From the NCBI GenBank assembly GCA_902589825.1, contig CACIUL010000002.1, forward strand, positions 53,005 through 117,004: 64,000 nt of DNA, given 5' to 3'. A program made the position numbers and the translations under genes. The notes beneath the pieces were generated by a model, which saw only the letters and a list, made by a program, of their open reading frames with translations, searched no databases and was not told the origin of the DNA. The stretch comes from an uncultured Verrucomicrobiota bacterium. GTDB lineage: Bacteria; Verrucomicrobiota; Verrucomicrobiia; Verrucomicrobiales; DEV007. Below are positions 8,008 through 16,250 of this stretch, in pieces; the stretch's first letter is position 1, and each line of letters starts with the position of its first letter.

Positions 8008-11000
8008 ATGTTTCATTCCCCCTCCCTCATTGGCTTAGCTCTTGTCTTCTCAACAACGGCACTGGTCGCTCAAAAAACCCTGCTGCCCCCAAAAAGGCTG
8101 CCCGTTGCGCCCGCGATCACTGCAGGGCAGGCGGGTAACCCGGCCGACAAAGAAGTAAAATCAGGCAACACCCAACAGACAAAAAGCCCACAGGCAAAGC
8201 CTTTGGACAAGGATGCCCTGCTGATGGCTAAACTTGCCAAGACAACCTTTGACCGCCGCCCATCCACCATGTTGAAAAAGTGGGCTGACACCGGCCAGGG
8301 CGCCAAGCCCGGGAAAAATGAAGCCGGGCAGCCTGAACCCGGTAAGGATAAGGCGCAAGTGGCAAAAAATCCCACCGACGTGGCACTGGAAAAACTCACC
8401 ATGGATGTCGCCCGCGGCAACTGGCAGGGTGTCGAAACATTCTTTCATACACAATTCAAAAAAACCGAGAATGCAAACAAGGCCTACGGATTAATGCTCG
8501 ATGCGCTTGCCCGCCCGCCCCGGATCAGGGTACAGCCCGGCAGTTCCCCGGTAACGACCAGCCCGAAATTTGCCGAGAAGCAATTTCTTTCACCTGGCGA
8601 CGTTGTGTCTCTGGCCGATGCCTGCCCGGGAGAACTCGATTCCAGGACAGTTCTACCAAAACTCGGGAGATTGCTGAAAGCATCCATCACCGCCGGGCAC
8701 TTCCCAAATGTCATTGTAGAAATCCTCAACTCGGGCAGTGACAGGCTTGGAGGCACTGCCGACAACGATAAGCGCCACAATGCTGCAAGGTTGCTGATGG
8801 CTGCCGGCTTGCCGGTCGAAGCGGGCCTTTTTCTCCCTGGGGAAAACCAGCCAAGCTCCCCGCAGGCCCTTGATCTGCTTGCAGGCTACCATGTGGCCAT
8901 GCATGCAAAGACAAAGGAAAAAAAGCACCTCTCTGCCGCATGGCAGGCAACACAATCAGCCCTCATGCATCCTGAAGTCAACGAGGATGGAAAGGGAACC
9001 GCCCTCGCCCGTGCCGTCGAGCTGGTCCCGAAGATCGAGGAGAACCTCGGCAAAGAATGGCTCGGGAAGAGTTTTACCGGCGATGCCATACGCGGCAGGG
9101 AAGTCCTGGCTACTATTGGTTCAATGACTTCACGCGGTCTTGCCGAGCGGGTCTCCACGGAAAGGCTGCGACGATTGACTCTCCAGAGAACCGCAGTTTT
9201 GGCACTGCTCGAAGCCGGGGACATCGACCTTAATCCCTGGTCAAAGGTACTCACGCTTCTCGCGATGAACTGGTTGGGCGAGGCAACATTAAGTTACCGC
9301 TACGATACCAGTAAAACACTTGGTCCCAAGATGCGCTGGGATCGCTTTGGCAACATGTATTACGAAAATCCAACCGCTTCCAAGACCAGCAGCAGCAGTA
9401 TGCCGGCCCCTATCCCGTCCGGTGAACTGCTCAAGGTCAGCCCCGGCGAAGAATGGATCTCCCTGCTCGAAGCGGACTTGCGCCCCAGGTTCCACTCCCT
9501 CTTTGCACAACTTTACCTCAAGGTCAATGAGCCGGAGAAAGCCTTCCCCTACATCGAGCAAATATCCTCCAGCCATCCTGATTCCGGAAAAACACTTGCC
9601 GAAGAGTTCCTCAGGGTCTGGGCAGACAATCGTGACCCGAATTCAGGCCGCAACCGCAGTTACAAGTATGGCTACATGTATGGCTATAACCAGCGGGCAA
9701 ACTCCATACCGCTTACCCGTTCAAAGCAGGAGCGCAACCTAGCTGAACTCGCCGAGTGGGCAGAAAAACTGCAATCCCTGCCAACAGGAAAACTGGACCA
9801 AACCAAGTTGACCGAGGCCTTCACCAAGATTCACAGCCGTGCCGAGGTATACAAGCCGGCAGCTATCAGGAAAATATTCGGTGACTTCAAGAATATGGAC
9901 GCAAAAACCGTTTCCGCCATCGCCTCCACCATGAGAACCAACCTGGCAACCGTATGGCGCAATCCCAAGACCCAGCAGGATATGAAGACCAGGAGGAAGG
10001 ATGCCGAAATCATGGCCGAGGTCAGCCGCGGGTATGAGAGTGCCGGAGGGATTTTGACCGACTCACTGCAAAGCCACCCGCAAAGCTGGCGGCTTTGGCT
10101 GGTCCGGGCCTGCCTTGCCTTTGACCGGAACAATTTTGCGCAGGAAAACGGCAGCAACAGTGAGTTCATTACAAGGCGCAGGGAAGCTTTCAGCATGTTT
10201 TCGCGCGCAGCAGAGCTGTATGTCAATGACCTTCCGGAAAGTGAAGTCGATGAATCCACCCAGGTTTATGAACACTGGATGTATGCGGCACTTGGTGCCA
10301 GTGACCTAGGGGCCCTGAGCGAGAAACAGCAGCCCTCACCCGCACAGGTTTCCTTAATCAAGGCAGCACTGGAAAAACTCCCTGATGGTGCCGCACAACG
10401 ACACATGGCCCGTTTCGCAAATGCCCTTGCCGCCCGCATCAGTGCCGTTAAACCCGAATTAAAACAGCGCTACCTCAAGCATGGCCTTACGATCGTGGGA
10501 GCACACGAGAAAGCCGCAGAGGCCCGCAAGATCTTTGATTATTACAAAGACCTTGTCACTGAAATACAGCTCGTCGCAACACTCGACGGTTCTCCAACGG
10601 TGGGGCACACCGAACCCTTTGGTGTGTTTATTGACATTCGCCACACCAGAGAAATAGAGCGTGAATCAGGTGGCTTCTCCAAATACCTCACCAATCAAAA
10701 CAATGCGAGTTACGCCTACAACTACGGCAGGCCGACACAGAACTACCGGGACAAGTTTGAAGAAACCGCCCGTTCAGCACTTGCAGAGCACTTTGAGGTC
10801 ATGTCGGTAAGCTTCCACGACAATAAAATTACCTCACGAGGAGCGGGGCGCGAAGGCTGGAGAAATACGCCTTATGCCTATCTGCTGCTCAAAGCGCGAT
10901 CCCCGGAAGTGGACAAAATCCCCCCAGTGCAAATCGACCTGGATTTTCTTGATACAAGCGGTTTCGTGATCCTGCCCATTGCCACTCCACCCGTCCCCAT

Positions 11001-11745
11001 TAACGCCAAGCCGGCATTAAGTGATACCCATGGGGCAACAAAACTGGAAATCGTCCAGATTCTTGATGAGCGCAAGGCCCAGGAAGGCAAGATTGAGGTT
11101 GAAATCAAGGCGACAGCCCACGGCCTTGTCCCGGTATTGGAGCAACTACTTGATTTCCCTTCACAGGGATTTGACTTAACGGAAACTTCCGGAGGAGAGC
11201 TGTCCATTGGACAGCTGGATGCCGAGGGGGAACAGGTGACAGCCATCAGTGAAAGGAACTGGATGCTTACATTCACAGCAACTGACTCCTCGCCAAAACC
11301 CGGGCAGTTCACCTTCGCTGACCCCTTGATTGAGGAGAGCAATGTCGCCTACCAGCGTTATGAGGATGCGGACCTTGTTGTCGCTGAAAAAACCACGGCA
11401 CTCAAGGCAGGTATAGCCAAGAAACAAGGAGGCTTATCCTGGGCTCTGCTGGCTGCCATCCTGATCCTGGGCACCATGGCCGCCGTTCGTTTGTTGCGTA
11501 AAAATAAACCTGACCCTGCTGCACCGGGACAGGCAGGAAATTACTCAATACCAAGTGAGTTGACACCGTTTACGGTGATTGGACTGCTGCACAGGATCCG
11601 TGATGAGGACGGCCTTGGCGCTGACCTTCACCCACAACTCAGGCAGGCAATCGAAAAACTGGAACGATATTATTTTGAACACAGTGAAGGAGACCCGCCT
11701 GACCTGAAGGCACTTGCCGAAAAATGGGTGGCACTGGCTGCCTGA
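8008..11745 (+). CDS. 1245-residue exported protein with C-terminal membrane anchor, unknown function
   Basis: Start is set at the ATG at 8008 because it begins a signal peptide (MFHSPSLIGLALVFSTTALVAQ). An in-frame ATG at 7978 would place ten extra residues before it. Most of the protein is a helical, repeat-like periplasmic region rich in Lys, Ala, Leu and Pro. Notable are two aromatic patches (KYGYMYGYNQ near residue 555 and ASYAYNYG near residue 905). About residues 890-1130 look like beta-rich domains. One membrane segment (about 1145-1163) is followed by a short cytoplasmic tail. Anchor and tail resemble BatD ends, and it is the last gene of the Bat operon, but the size is far above usual BatD. 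I do not recognise the family. Confidence 0.75.
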   Translation: MFHSPSLIGLALVFSTTALVAQKTLLPPKRLPVAPAITAGQAGNPADKEVKSGNTQQTKSPQAKPLDKDALLMAKLAKTTFDRRPSTMLKKWADTGQGAKPGKNEAGQPEPGKDKAQVAKNPTDVALEKLTMDVARGNWQGVETFFHTQFKKTENANKAYGLMLDALARPPRIRVQPGSSPVTTSPKFAEKQFLSPGDVVSLADACPGELDSRTVLPKLGRLLKASITAGHFPNVIVEILNSGSDRLGGTADNDKRHNAARLLMAAGLPVEAGLFLPGENQPSSPQALDLLAGYHVAMHAKTKEKKHLSAAWQATQSALMHPEVNEDGKGTALARAVELVPKIEENLGKEWLGKSFTGDAIRGREVLATIGSMTSRGLAERVSTERLRRLTLQRTAVLALLEAGDIDLNPWSKVLTLLAMNWLGEATLSYRYDTSKTLGPKMRWDRFGNMYYENPTASKTSSSSMPAPIPSGELLKVSPGEEWISLLEADLRPRFHSLFAQLYLKVNEPEKAFPYIEQISSSHPDSGKTLAEEFLRVWADNRDPNSGRNRSYKYGYMYGYNQRANSIPLTRSKQERNLAELAEWAEKLQSLPTGKLDQTKLTEAFTKIHSRAEVYKPAAIRKIFGDFKNMDAKTVSAIASTMRTNLATVWRNPKTQQDMKTRRKDAEIMAEVSRGYESAGGILTDSLQSHPQSWRLWLVRACLAFDRNNFAQENGSNSEFITRRREAFSMFSRAAELYVNDLPESEVDESTQVYEHWMYAALGASDLGALSEKQQPSPAQVSLIKAALEKLPDGAAQRHMARFANALAARISAVKPELKQRYLKHGLTIVGAHEKAAEARKIFDYYKDLVTEIQLVATLDGSPTVGHTEPFGVFIDIRHTREIERESGGFSKYLTNQNNASYAYNYGRPTQNYRDKFEETARSALAEHFEVMSVSFHDNKITSRGAGREGWRNTPYAYLLLKARSPEVDKIPPVQIDLDFLDTSGFVILPIATPPVPINAKPALSDTHGATKLEIVQILDERKAQEGKIEVEIKATAHGLVPVLEQLLDFPSQGFDLTETSGGELSIGQLDAEGEQVTAISERNWMLTFTATDSSPKPGQFTFADPLIEESNVAYQRYEDADLVVAEKTTALKAGIAKKQGGLSWALLAAILILGTMAAVRLLRKNKPDPAAPGQAGNYSIPSELTPFTVIGLLHRIRDEDGLGADLHPQLRQAIEKLERYYFEHSEGDPPDLKALAEKWVALAA

Positions 11746-11767
11746 GGAAACAACAGGATTGGGAAAT

Positions 11768-12244
11768 TTAATCCTCCACGCTTGCTACTGCCATTGCCGC
11801 CATCCCTTCATCGCGACCGACAAATCCCATTCCCTCATTGGTCGTGGCCTTGATTCCAACCTGATCGGGGTCGACTCCCAGAGCATCGGCGATGGCTACC
11901 TTCATCTCCGGGACATATGGCAATATTTTCGGAGCTTCTGCAATTAACGTTGCATCCAGGTTGATAATCTCAGCCTGCCTTTCAGAAACAATGCCGGCCA
12001 CTTTCCTGAGAATCTCTATACTGCTTATCCCCTCTATGGAAGGATCCGCAGGAGGAAAATAATGGCCTATGTCCGGTTGCCCGAGGGCACCGAGGATTGC
12101 ATCTGCAATCGCGTGGCAGAGAACATCGGCGTCCGAATGTCCCTCGAGCCCCTTCGCGTGGAGAATATCAACACCACCCAGGATGAGCTTCCTGCCATCC
12201 ACCAGACGGTGCACATCGTATCCAATACCTGATCGTGTTGCCAT
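11768..12244 (-). CDS. ispF: 2-C-methyl-D-erythritol 2,4-cyclodiphosphate synthase
   Basis: A 158-residue product, the normal IspF length. It makes 2C-methyl-D-erythritol 2,4-cyclodiphosphate in the MEP isoprenoid pathway. The N-terminus has the metal site G-Y-D-V-H-R-L (Asp and His ligands at residues 9 and 11), followed by the GHSDADVLCHAIADAILGA segment with the third ligand His, and the ATTNEGMGFVGR segment near the end. It is last in a minus-strand operon, 9 nt after suhB. It converges on the Bat operon with only 22 nt between stops and no clear terminator. Confidence 0.96.
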   Translation of the reverse strand: MATRSGIGYDVHRLVDGRKLILGGVDILHAKGLEGHSDADVLCHAIADAILGALGQPDIGHYFPPADPSIEGISSIEILRKVAGIVSERQAEIINLDATLIAEAPKILPYVPEMKVAIADALGVDPDQVGIKATTNEGMGFVGRDEGMAAMAVASVED

Positions 12245-12253
12245 CTTTGTCTA

Positions 12254-13015
12254 TCAAGCAAGTGTTCCGTGCAGGGGCAACTTGCCGTTCCATGCACAAA
12301 TTGAAAGTTTACCAGGATCAATTGGACTTGCCACTAATTCAACCGATCCCCCCGCTGCCTCAACAAGCATCCTGCCGGCCGCAATATCCCAGAGGCTGAT
12401 GACCTCCTCGATATATGCATCGAGGCGACCACAGGCGATATATGCCATTGCCAATGCGGCACTTCCCATCATGCGTGACTTGCGAACCTGGCCGACAATC
12501 TGCCGGTAACGCTCAAAACCTGCAGCCATTGAGGCCTTGGTCTTGGAAAAACCGACCGTGACCACTGCCTGAGCCATCTCCCCACGCTTGCTTGCCTGAA
12601 TTGGAGCACCGTTGAGCGTAGGCTTGCCCCCTGCCTCCACAGCCCAAAGTTCATCCATCATCGGGTCATAGATGACTCCGAGCATCCAGTCCTCTCCTGA
12701 GCCGCGCCGCAAGGCAATGGAGACACAGAAGTGCGGGATTCCATAAAAATAATTCACCGTGCCGTCAATGGGATCCACAACCCACTGAAACTCGCCACTC
12801 TCACCTCCGGCATTCCCCTCCTCACCAAGGATCGTATGCTCAGGGAAACTTTCCAGAATAATACCGGCTATCAATTCCTGGCACCGCACATCAAGATGAA
12901 GCTTGATGTCATGGTCCTCAAAGGCATCGACTTTCTGGGCACCACCATAATGTTCGCGCAACAACTGCCCTGCTGCTCTTGCCGCTTTCTTTGCAATATC
13001 TGAATAACCGGTCAT
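12254..13015 (-). CDS. suhB: inositol monophosphatase family protein
   Basis: A 253-residue member of the IMPase/FBPase-like metal-dependent phosphatases. The ILGEEG segment (about residues 78-83) and the DPIDGTVNYFYGIP segment (about 97-110) supply the Mg-binding Glu and Asp residues; the later WDIAAGRMLVEAAGG segment is the third conserved motif. SuhB hydrolyses inositol monophosphate and in E. coli also takes part in rRNA antitermination; CysQ-like activities are possible in the family. The gene starts 8 nt after coaB and precedes ispF by 9 nt. Confidence 0.92.
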   Translation of the reverse strand: MTGYSDIAKKAARAAGQLLREHYGGAQKVDAFEDHDIKLHLDVRCQELIAGIILESFPEHTILGEEGNAGGESGEFQWVVDPIDGTVNYFYGIPHFCVSIALRRGSGEDWMLGVIYDPMMDELWAVEAGGKPTLNGAPIQASKRGEMAQAVVTVGFSKTKASMAAGFERYRQIVGQVRKSRMMGSAALAMAYIACGRLDAYIEEVISLWDIAAGRMLVEAAGGSVELVASPIDPGKLSICAWNGKLPLHGTLA

Positions 13016-13023
13016 CTGCTTTG

Positions 13024-13668
13024 TTATTTTGCAGCAATATCATTCAAGGCATCTAGTATTGCGCAGGCTACCCCTTGCTTTAATTGCCTGCTGATAACCT
13101 CCTCTGTGCCATCCGTCTTGAAAATCGTTACCTCATTGTAGTCATTATCAAAACCTATATCACGCCTGGACACGTCATTAGCCACCATTAAATCACACTC
13201 CTTGCGCTTCATTTTCTTCAATGCATTAAGCCGCAGGTTTTCTGTCTCCGCGGCAAAGCCAACCAGCAAGCCCTTGAAATGGAATTCCCCCCGCACTGCC
13301 TCCAGAATATCGCGCGTTTTGCCAAGCTCAAGGGTGAGGCCCTCATCAATTTTTTTGATCTTTTCCTCAGCGGCATGAACCGGGGCATAGTCAGAAACAG
13401 CAGCCGACATGATCGCCGCATCAACCCCATCAATATTTGCCGCCACCGTCTCAAACATTTCAGCAGCACTCTCAACTGAAATTCTCCGGCAACCTTCCGG
13501 GGTATTAATGGACACCGGGCCGCTGACGAGTAATACATCATGGCCACGCGCTTGAGCCTCCCCGGCAAGCGCATAGCCCATTCTCCCGGAGGAGCGGTTG
13601 GAAATATAACGCACAGGGTCAATAGCCTCACGGGTGGGTCCCGCTGTAATCAGTATGCGCACTGTCAA
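13024..13668 (-). CDS. coaB: phosphopantothenate-cysteine ligase (separate CoaB)
   Basis: A 214-residue protein matching only the C-terminal (CoaB) half of the usual bifunctional Dfp/CoaBC. It has ITAGPTREAIDPVRYISN at the N-terminus, then SSGRMGYALA, the MSAAVSDYAP segment, and the KMKRKECDLMVAND segment including the conserved lysine of the ligase. It ligates cysteine to 4'-phosphopantothenate in CoA synthesis. Its ATG overlaps the coaC stop by 4 nt (13665-13668), so the two halves are separate but coupled polypeptides. Confidence 0.94.
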   Translation of the reverse strand: MTVRILITAGPTREAIDPVRYISNRSSGRMGYALAGEAQARGHDVLLVSGPVSINTPEGCRRISVESAAEMFETVAANIDGVDAAIMSAAVSDYAPVHAAEEKIKKIDEGLTLELGKTRDILEAVRGEFHFKGLLVGFAAETENLRLNALKKMKRKECDLMVANDVSRRDIGFDNDYNEVTIFKTDGTEEVISRQLKQGVACAILDALNDIAAK

Positions 13669-14207
13669 TTCCCGGCCAAAATTTCCCCGGCCGCCTCCGC
13701 AATGCCGTCAACCGGCCACATGCGGCCAATGCCTTCATATCCACAGGCAAGCATGCCTTCCTCGGGACCTATCATCCTGGCCCCACGGTCCTGAAGCTTT
13801 TCCACATTCTCGCGTGTCGCGGGATGCTCCCACATCTTGCCGTTCATTGCGGGCGCAATAAGCACCGGTGCCCGGGTCGCCAGGTAAATGGCGCTGATGA
13901 CATCATCAGCAATCCCATTGGCAAATTTCGCAATAATATTGGCAGTTGCCGGGGCCACCAAAAACAGGTCCGCCTCATCGGCAAGGGCAATATGCCCGGG
14001 CCGCCAGCTCTCCTTCTCATCATAAATTCCTGTAACAACCGGGTTCTTTGACAATACCTGCAGGGTAAGCGGAGTAATAAACTCCCGTGCATCAGAAGTC
14101 ATTGCAACGGTGACAGAATGGCCGTTCTGGGTAAGCCTGCTTGCAAGATCCGCAGCTTTAAAGGCCGCAATGGACCCACTAACACCTAGCAATATTCGCT
14201 TCATCAA
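13665..14207 (-). CDS. coaC: phosphopantothenoylcysteine decarboxylase (separate CoaC)
   Basis: A 180-residue flavoprotein of the HFCD family. The nucleotide-binding start MKRILLGVSGSIAAFKA is present, as is the His in GHIALADEAD, and the substrate-recognition PAMNGKMW (PXMNXXMW) motif at about residues 118-125. The ACGYEGIGRM segment carries the active-site Cys. It decarboxylates 4'-phosphopantothenoylcysteine using FMN. Most bacteria fuse this to CoaB; here it stops at its own TGA within an ATGA overlap. First gene of the coaC-coaB-suhB-ispF operon. Confidence 0.94.
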   Translation of the reverse strand: MMKRILLGVSGSIAAFKAADLASRLTQNGHSVTVAMTSDAREFITPLTLQVLSKNPVVTGIYDEKESWRPGHIALADEADLFLVAPATANIIAKFANGIADDVISAIYLATRAPVLIAPAMNGKMWEHPATRENVEKLQDRGARMIGPEEGMLACGYEGIGRMWPVDGIAEAAGEILAGN

Positions 14208-14329
14208 TCAATTTTGGGGAGAGTCGTCGGCAGTCACACCATTGTCAAAAGACCATACGCCAATTAATTGCGACAAACTTCTCATGATTTAAAGGGGAAA
14301 TCAAAGGTGTCACTGGCCGGTGCCTGCTC

Positions 14330-14743
14330 CTAAAGGGCCTGCTCATCAAGGAAAGACTGGAGGATTTCCATGGCGGCAGCCTGATCAATCACCGCACGGC
14401 TCTCTTTAACGCTGCGCCCGGCATCATGCAGTTTTCCCTGGGCAGTGGTGGTGGTCAGCCGCTCATCATGGCTGATCACACGGATATTCGGCAGTGCACT
14501 GGAGATCCTGGCCATGAACTTTTCAACCTTGATTGCCGCACTGCCACGTGAACCATCAAGCCGGTAAGGCATCCCGATGACAACGATCTCAGCACCGCGT
14601 TCTGCAGCGATCTGGGCAATCCGCATCACAGGATCAACTTGGCGCACCTCGATTGTTTCCACCGGATGAGCCAGCATTCCGAGGTCATCACTGCATGCAA
14701 CCCCTACCCGAACCTGCCCGTAATCAATCCCTAAAGCTTTCAA
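14330..14743 (-). CDS. ruvX: Holliday junction resolvase-like protein RuvX/YqgF
   Basis: A 137-residue RNase H-fold protein of the YqgF family. The first catalytic Asp is in MKALGIDYGQVRVGVA (residue 7), IVVIGMPYRLDGS follows, the ISHDERLTT segment contributes the acidic residue after strand 4, and the D-Q-A-A-A-M-E-I-L-Q segment near the end supplies the last Asp. The family processes pre-16S rRNA 5' ends in E. coli and may act on DNA junctions in others. It lies 122 nt upstream of coaC on the same strand and is divergent from the TPR gene at 14922. Confidence 0.93.
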   Translation of the reverse strand: MKALGIDYGQVRVGVACSDDLGMLAHPVETIEVRQVDPVMRIAQIAAERGAEIVVIGMPYRLDGSRGSAAIKVEKFMARISSALPNIRVISHDERLTTTTAQGKLHDAGRSVKESRAVIDQAAAMEILQSFLDEQAL

Positions 14744-14921
14744 ATCGAGGGCAAGGTGGGTGGAATAATGACTTAATGCAATCCCCGCATGGCAAATAAT
14801 CCTTCATCCTTTGCCTCAGGCCGGCAGCGTATTCTCTGCCACTGGGCAAAGTCATTCATCTTTTTTGAAAGAGTGGCGCTGTTCGTGATGTATAGATAAG
14901 CCAAGCATTCCTGCCTCTTCC

Positions 14922-16250
14922 ATGAGATCCTTCGTCCTTGCTCCTGCCCTGCTCCTGTTATCGTTCATTCTCCTCCCTGCCGTGTCGGCAACAGCAGAAG
15001 ATGCCTACAGCCGCCTGGCCAAGGCACAGGCAGCAGGTGATCAAGATGCTGTGCGGGAAATTTGCCTGCAAATGCTCAAGGTCAACCAGGAAGACGCCAA
15101 GTTGCTAAGGATACTGGCAAAAATACAGCTGCAATCCGCTGAAGTGGCACGCTGCCGTACAACCCTGGGGCTTCTCGAGGCAGCCATTGATCACCCTGAC
15201 GCAGAACTGCTGGAAATGCAGGGTGACCTGGAGGGTTTAGAGGACAACCCGGCGGCCAGGAAGGAAGCCGTCAGTTATTGGAAAAGGGCATTAAAGCTGC
15301 AACCCGGGCGCATCAGCGCCATCGACAAGCTTGCCCACTACTATCAATTGCTGCCCGACCCGGCAGAAGAAGCCGTATACCTGGAACAACTTGTAACGCT
15401 CCGCGGTCATCCTGAAGAACTGCTAAGGCTGGCAAGGCATTCTGTCCGGTTGCGGGACTGGAATACGGTCATCTCCTGCACAGCCAGGATGCAGGAAAAA
15501 TTTGCCAATCTCAAACAGGTCAAGTCGTGGCAACCGGTATACGACCGGCTGATGCGTCACTCCCTTGCGCTAAATCGCATTGATAACCGTATCGAAACTG
15601 CGGGAAAATCCGCTGAACTTCTCCTTCAGCGGGCGTGGCTCTTTGACAAGACAGGGCTGCATGACCTTGCCGTAAATGACGCCGAGCAGGCATATAGGCT
15701 TAACTCCTCATCCTTTGCCGTTAAATACCAATTGGCAGTCCTGCTGGCACATGCCGGCCTGGCAGTGGAAGCCTCACAACGACTTGCCATTGAGGTTTCT
15801 GCATATGCAAGGAGGCATCTTCATCCGCCAGCTGATTTCTTTGCCAAGCTAATGGAAACCGAGAGCCGCCTGCAAGGCAGGGCGGATGCCCTGGCACATG
15901 CAGAGAGGGCTCAATTACTGCTCACAGTCCAGCAGGAAGAACTCGCACTAGACGATGCAGCCGCAGCGGTCGCCATTGATCCGGAGCTGGTTCAGGCCCA
16001 CCTGATCCTGGCCCGTGTCTTTGCATCAAGAAGCATCACCAAGGCGGCAAAATCAGCATACCGCCGCATCCTTCAACTTGATGCAAATCATCTATCCGCG
16101 CTTGAGGAACTGGCAAAGCTGCACATGCAGCTTGGCGATTACAAAGATGCAATCGCCCTTTTCAGGCGTCGCCTTGACCTTGGCCCGAACAAATACCTGC
16201 AGAAAGCCTACGAACAATGTTTCGCTTCTCTCCAATTACCAAAACCATGA
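14922..16250 (+). CDS. exported TPR-repeat protein
   Basis: A 442-residue protein with a signal peptide (MRSFVLAPALLLLSFILLPAVSATA) and tetratricopeptide repeats through most of its length. The clearest are at about residues 25-60, 90-130, 230-285 and 320-430, with the usual A-x-x-L-x-P-x spacing (for example VAIDPELVQAHLILARV). Such proteins are periplasmic scaffolds. Its TGA stop overlaps the ATG of the alpha-2-macroglobulin gene, suggesting coupled expression and possibly a joint function with the macroglobulin and PBP1C. The upstream 178 nt, shared with divergent ruvX, contain AT-rich stretches but no promoter I could call. Confidence 0.82.
   Translation: MRSFVLAPALLLLSFILLPAVSATAEDAYSRLAKAQAAGDQDAVREICLQMLKVNQEDAKLLRILAKIQLQSAEVARCRTTLGLLEAAIDHPDAELLEMQGDLEGLEDNPAARKEAVSYWKRALKLQPGRISAIDKLAHYYQLLPDPAEEAVYLEQLVTLRGHPEELLRLARHSVRLRDWNTVISCTARMQEKFANLKQVKSWQPVYDRLMRHSLALNRIDNRIETAGKSAELLLQRAWLFDKTGLHDLAVNDAEQAYRLNSSSFAVKYQLAVLLAHAGLAVEASQRLAIEVSAYARRHLHPPADFFAKLMETESRLQGRADALAHAERAQLLLTVQQEELALDDAAAAVAIDPELVQAHLILARVFASRSITKAAKSAYRRILQLDANHLSALEELAKLHMQLGDYKDAIALFRRRLDLGPNKYLQKAYEQCFASLQLPKP

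Noticed and set aside
7787..8038. 83-codon frame after the TPR gene
   Set aside because: Out of frame with both neighbours; the in-frame extension after the TGA is more protein-like.
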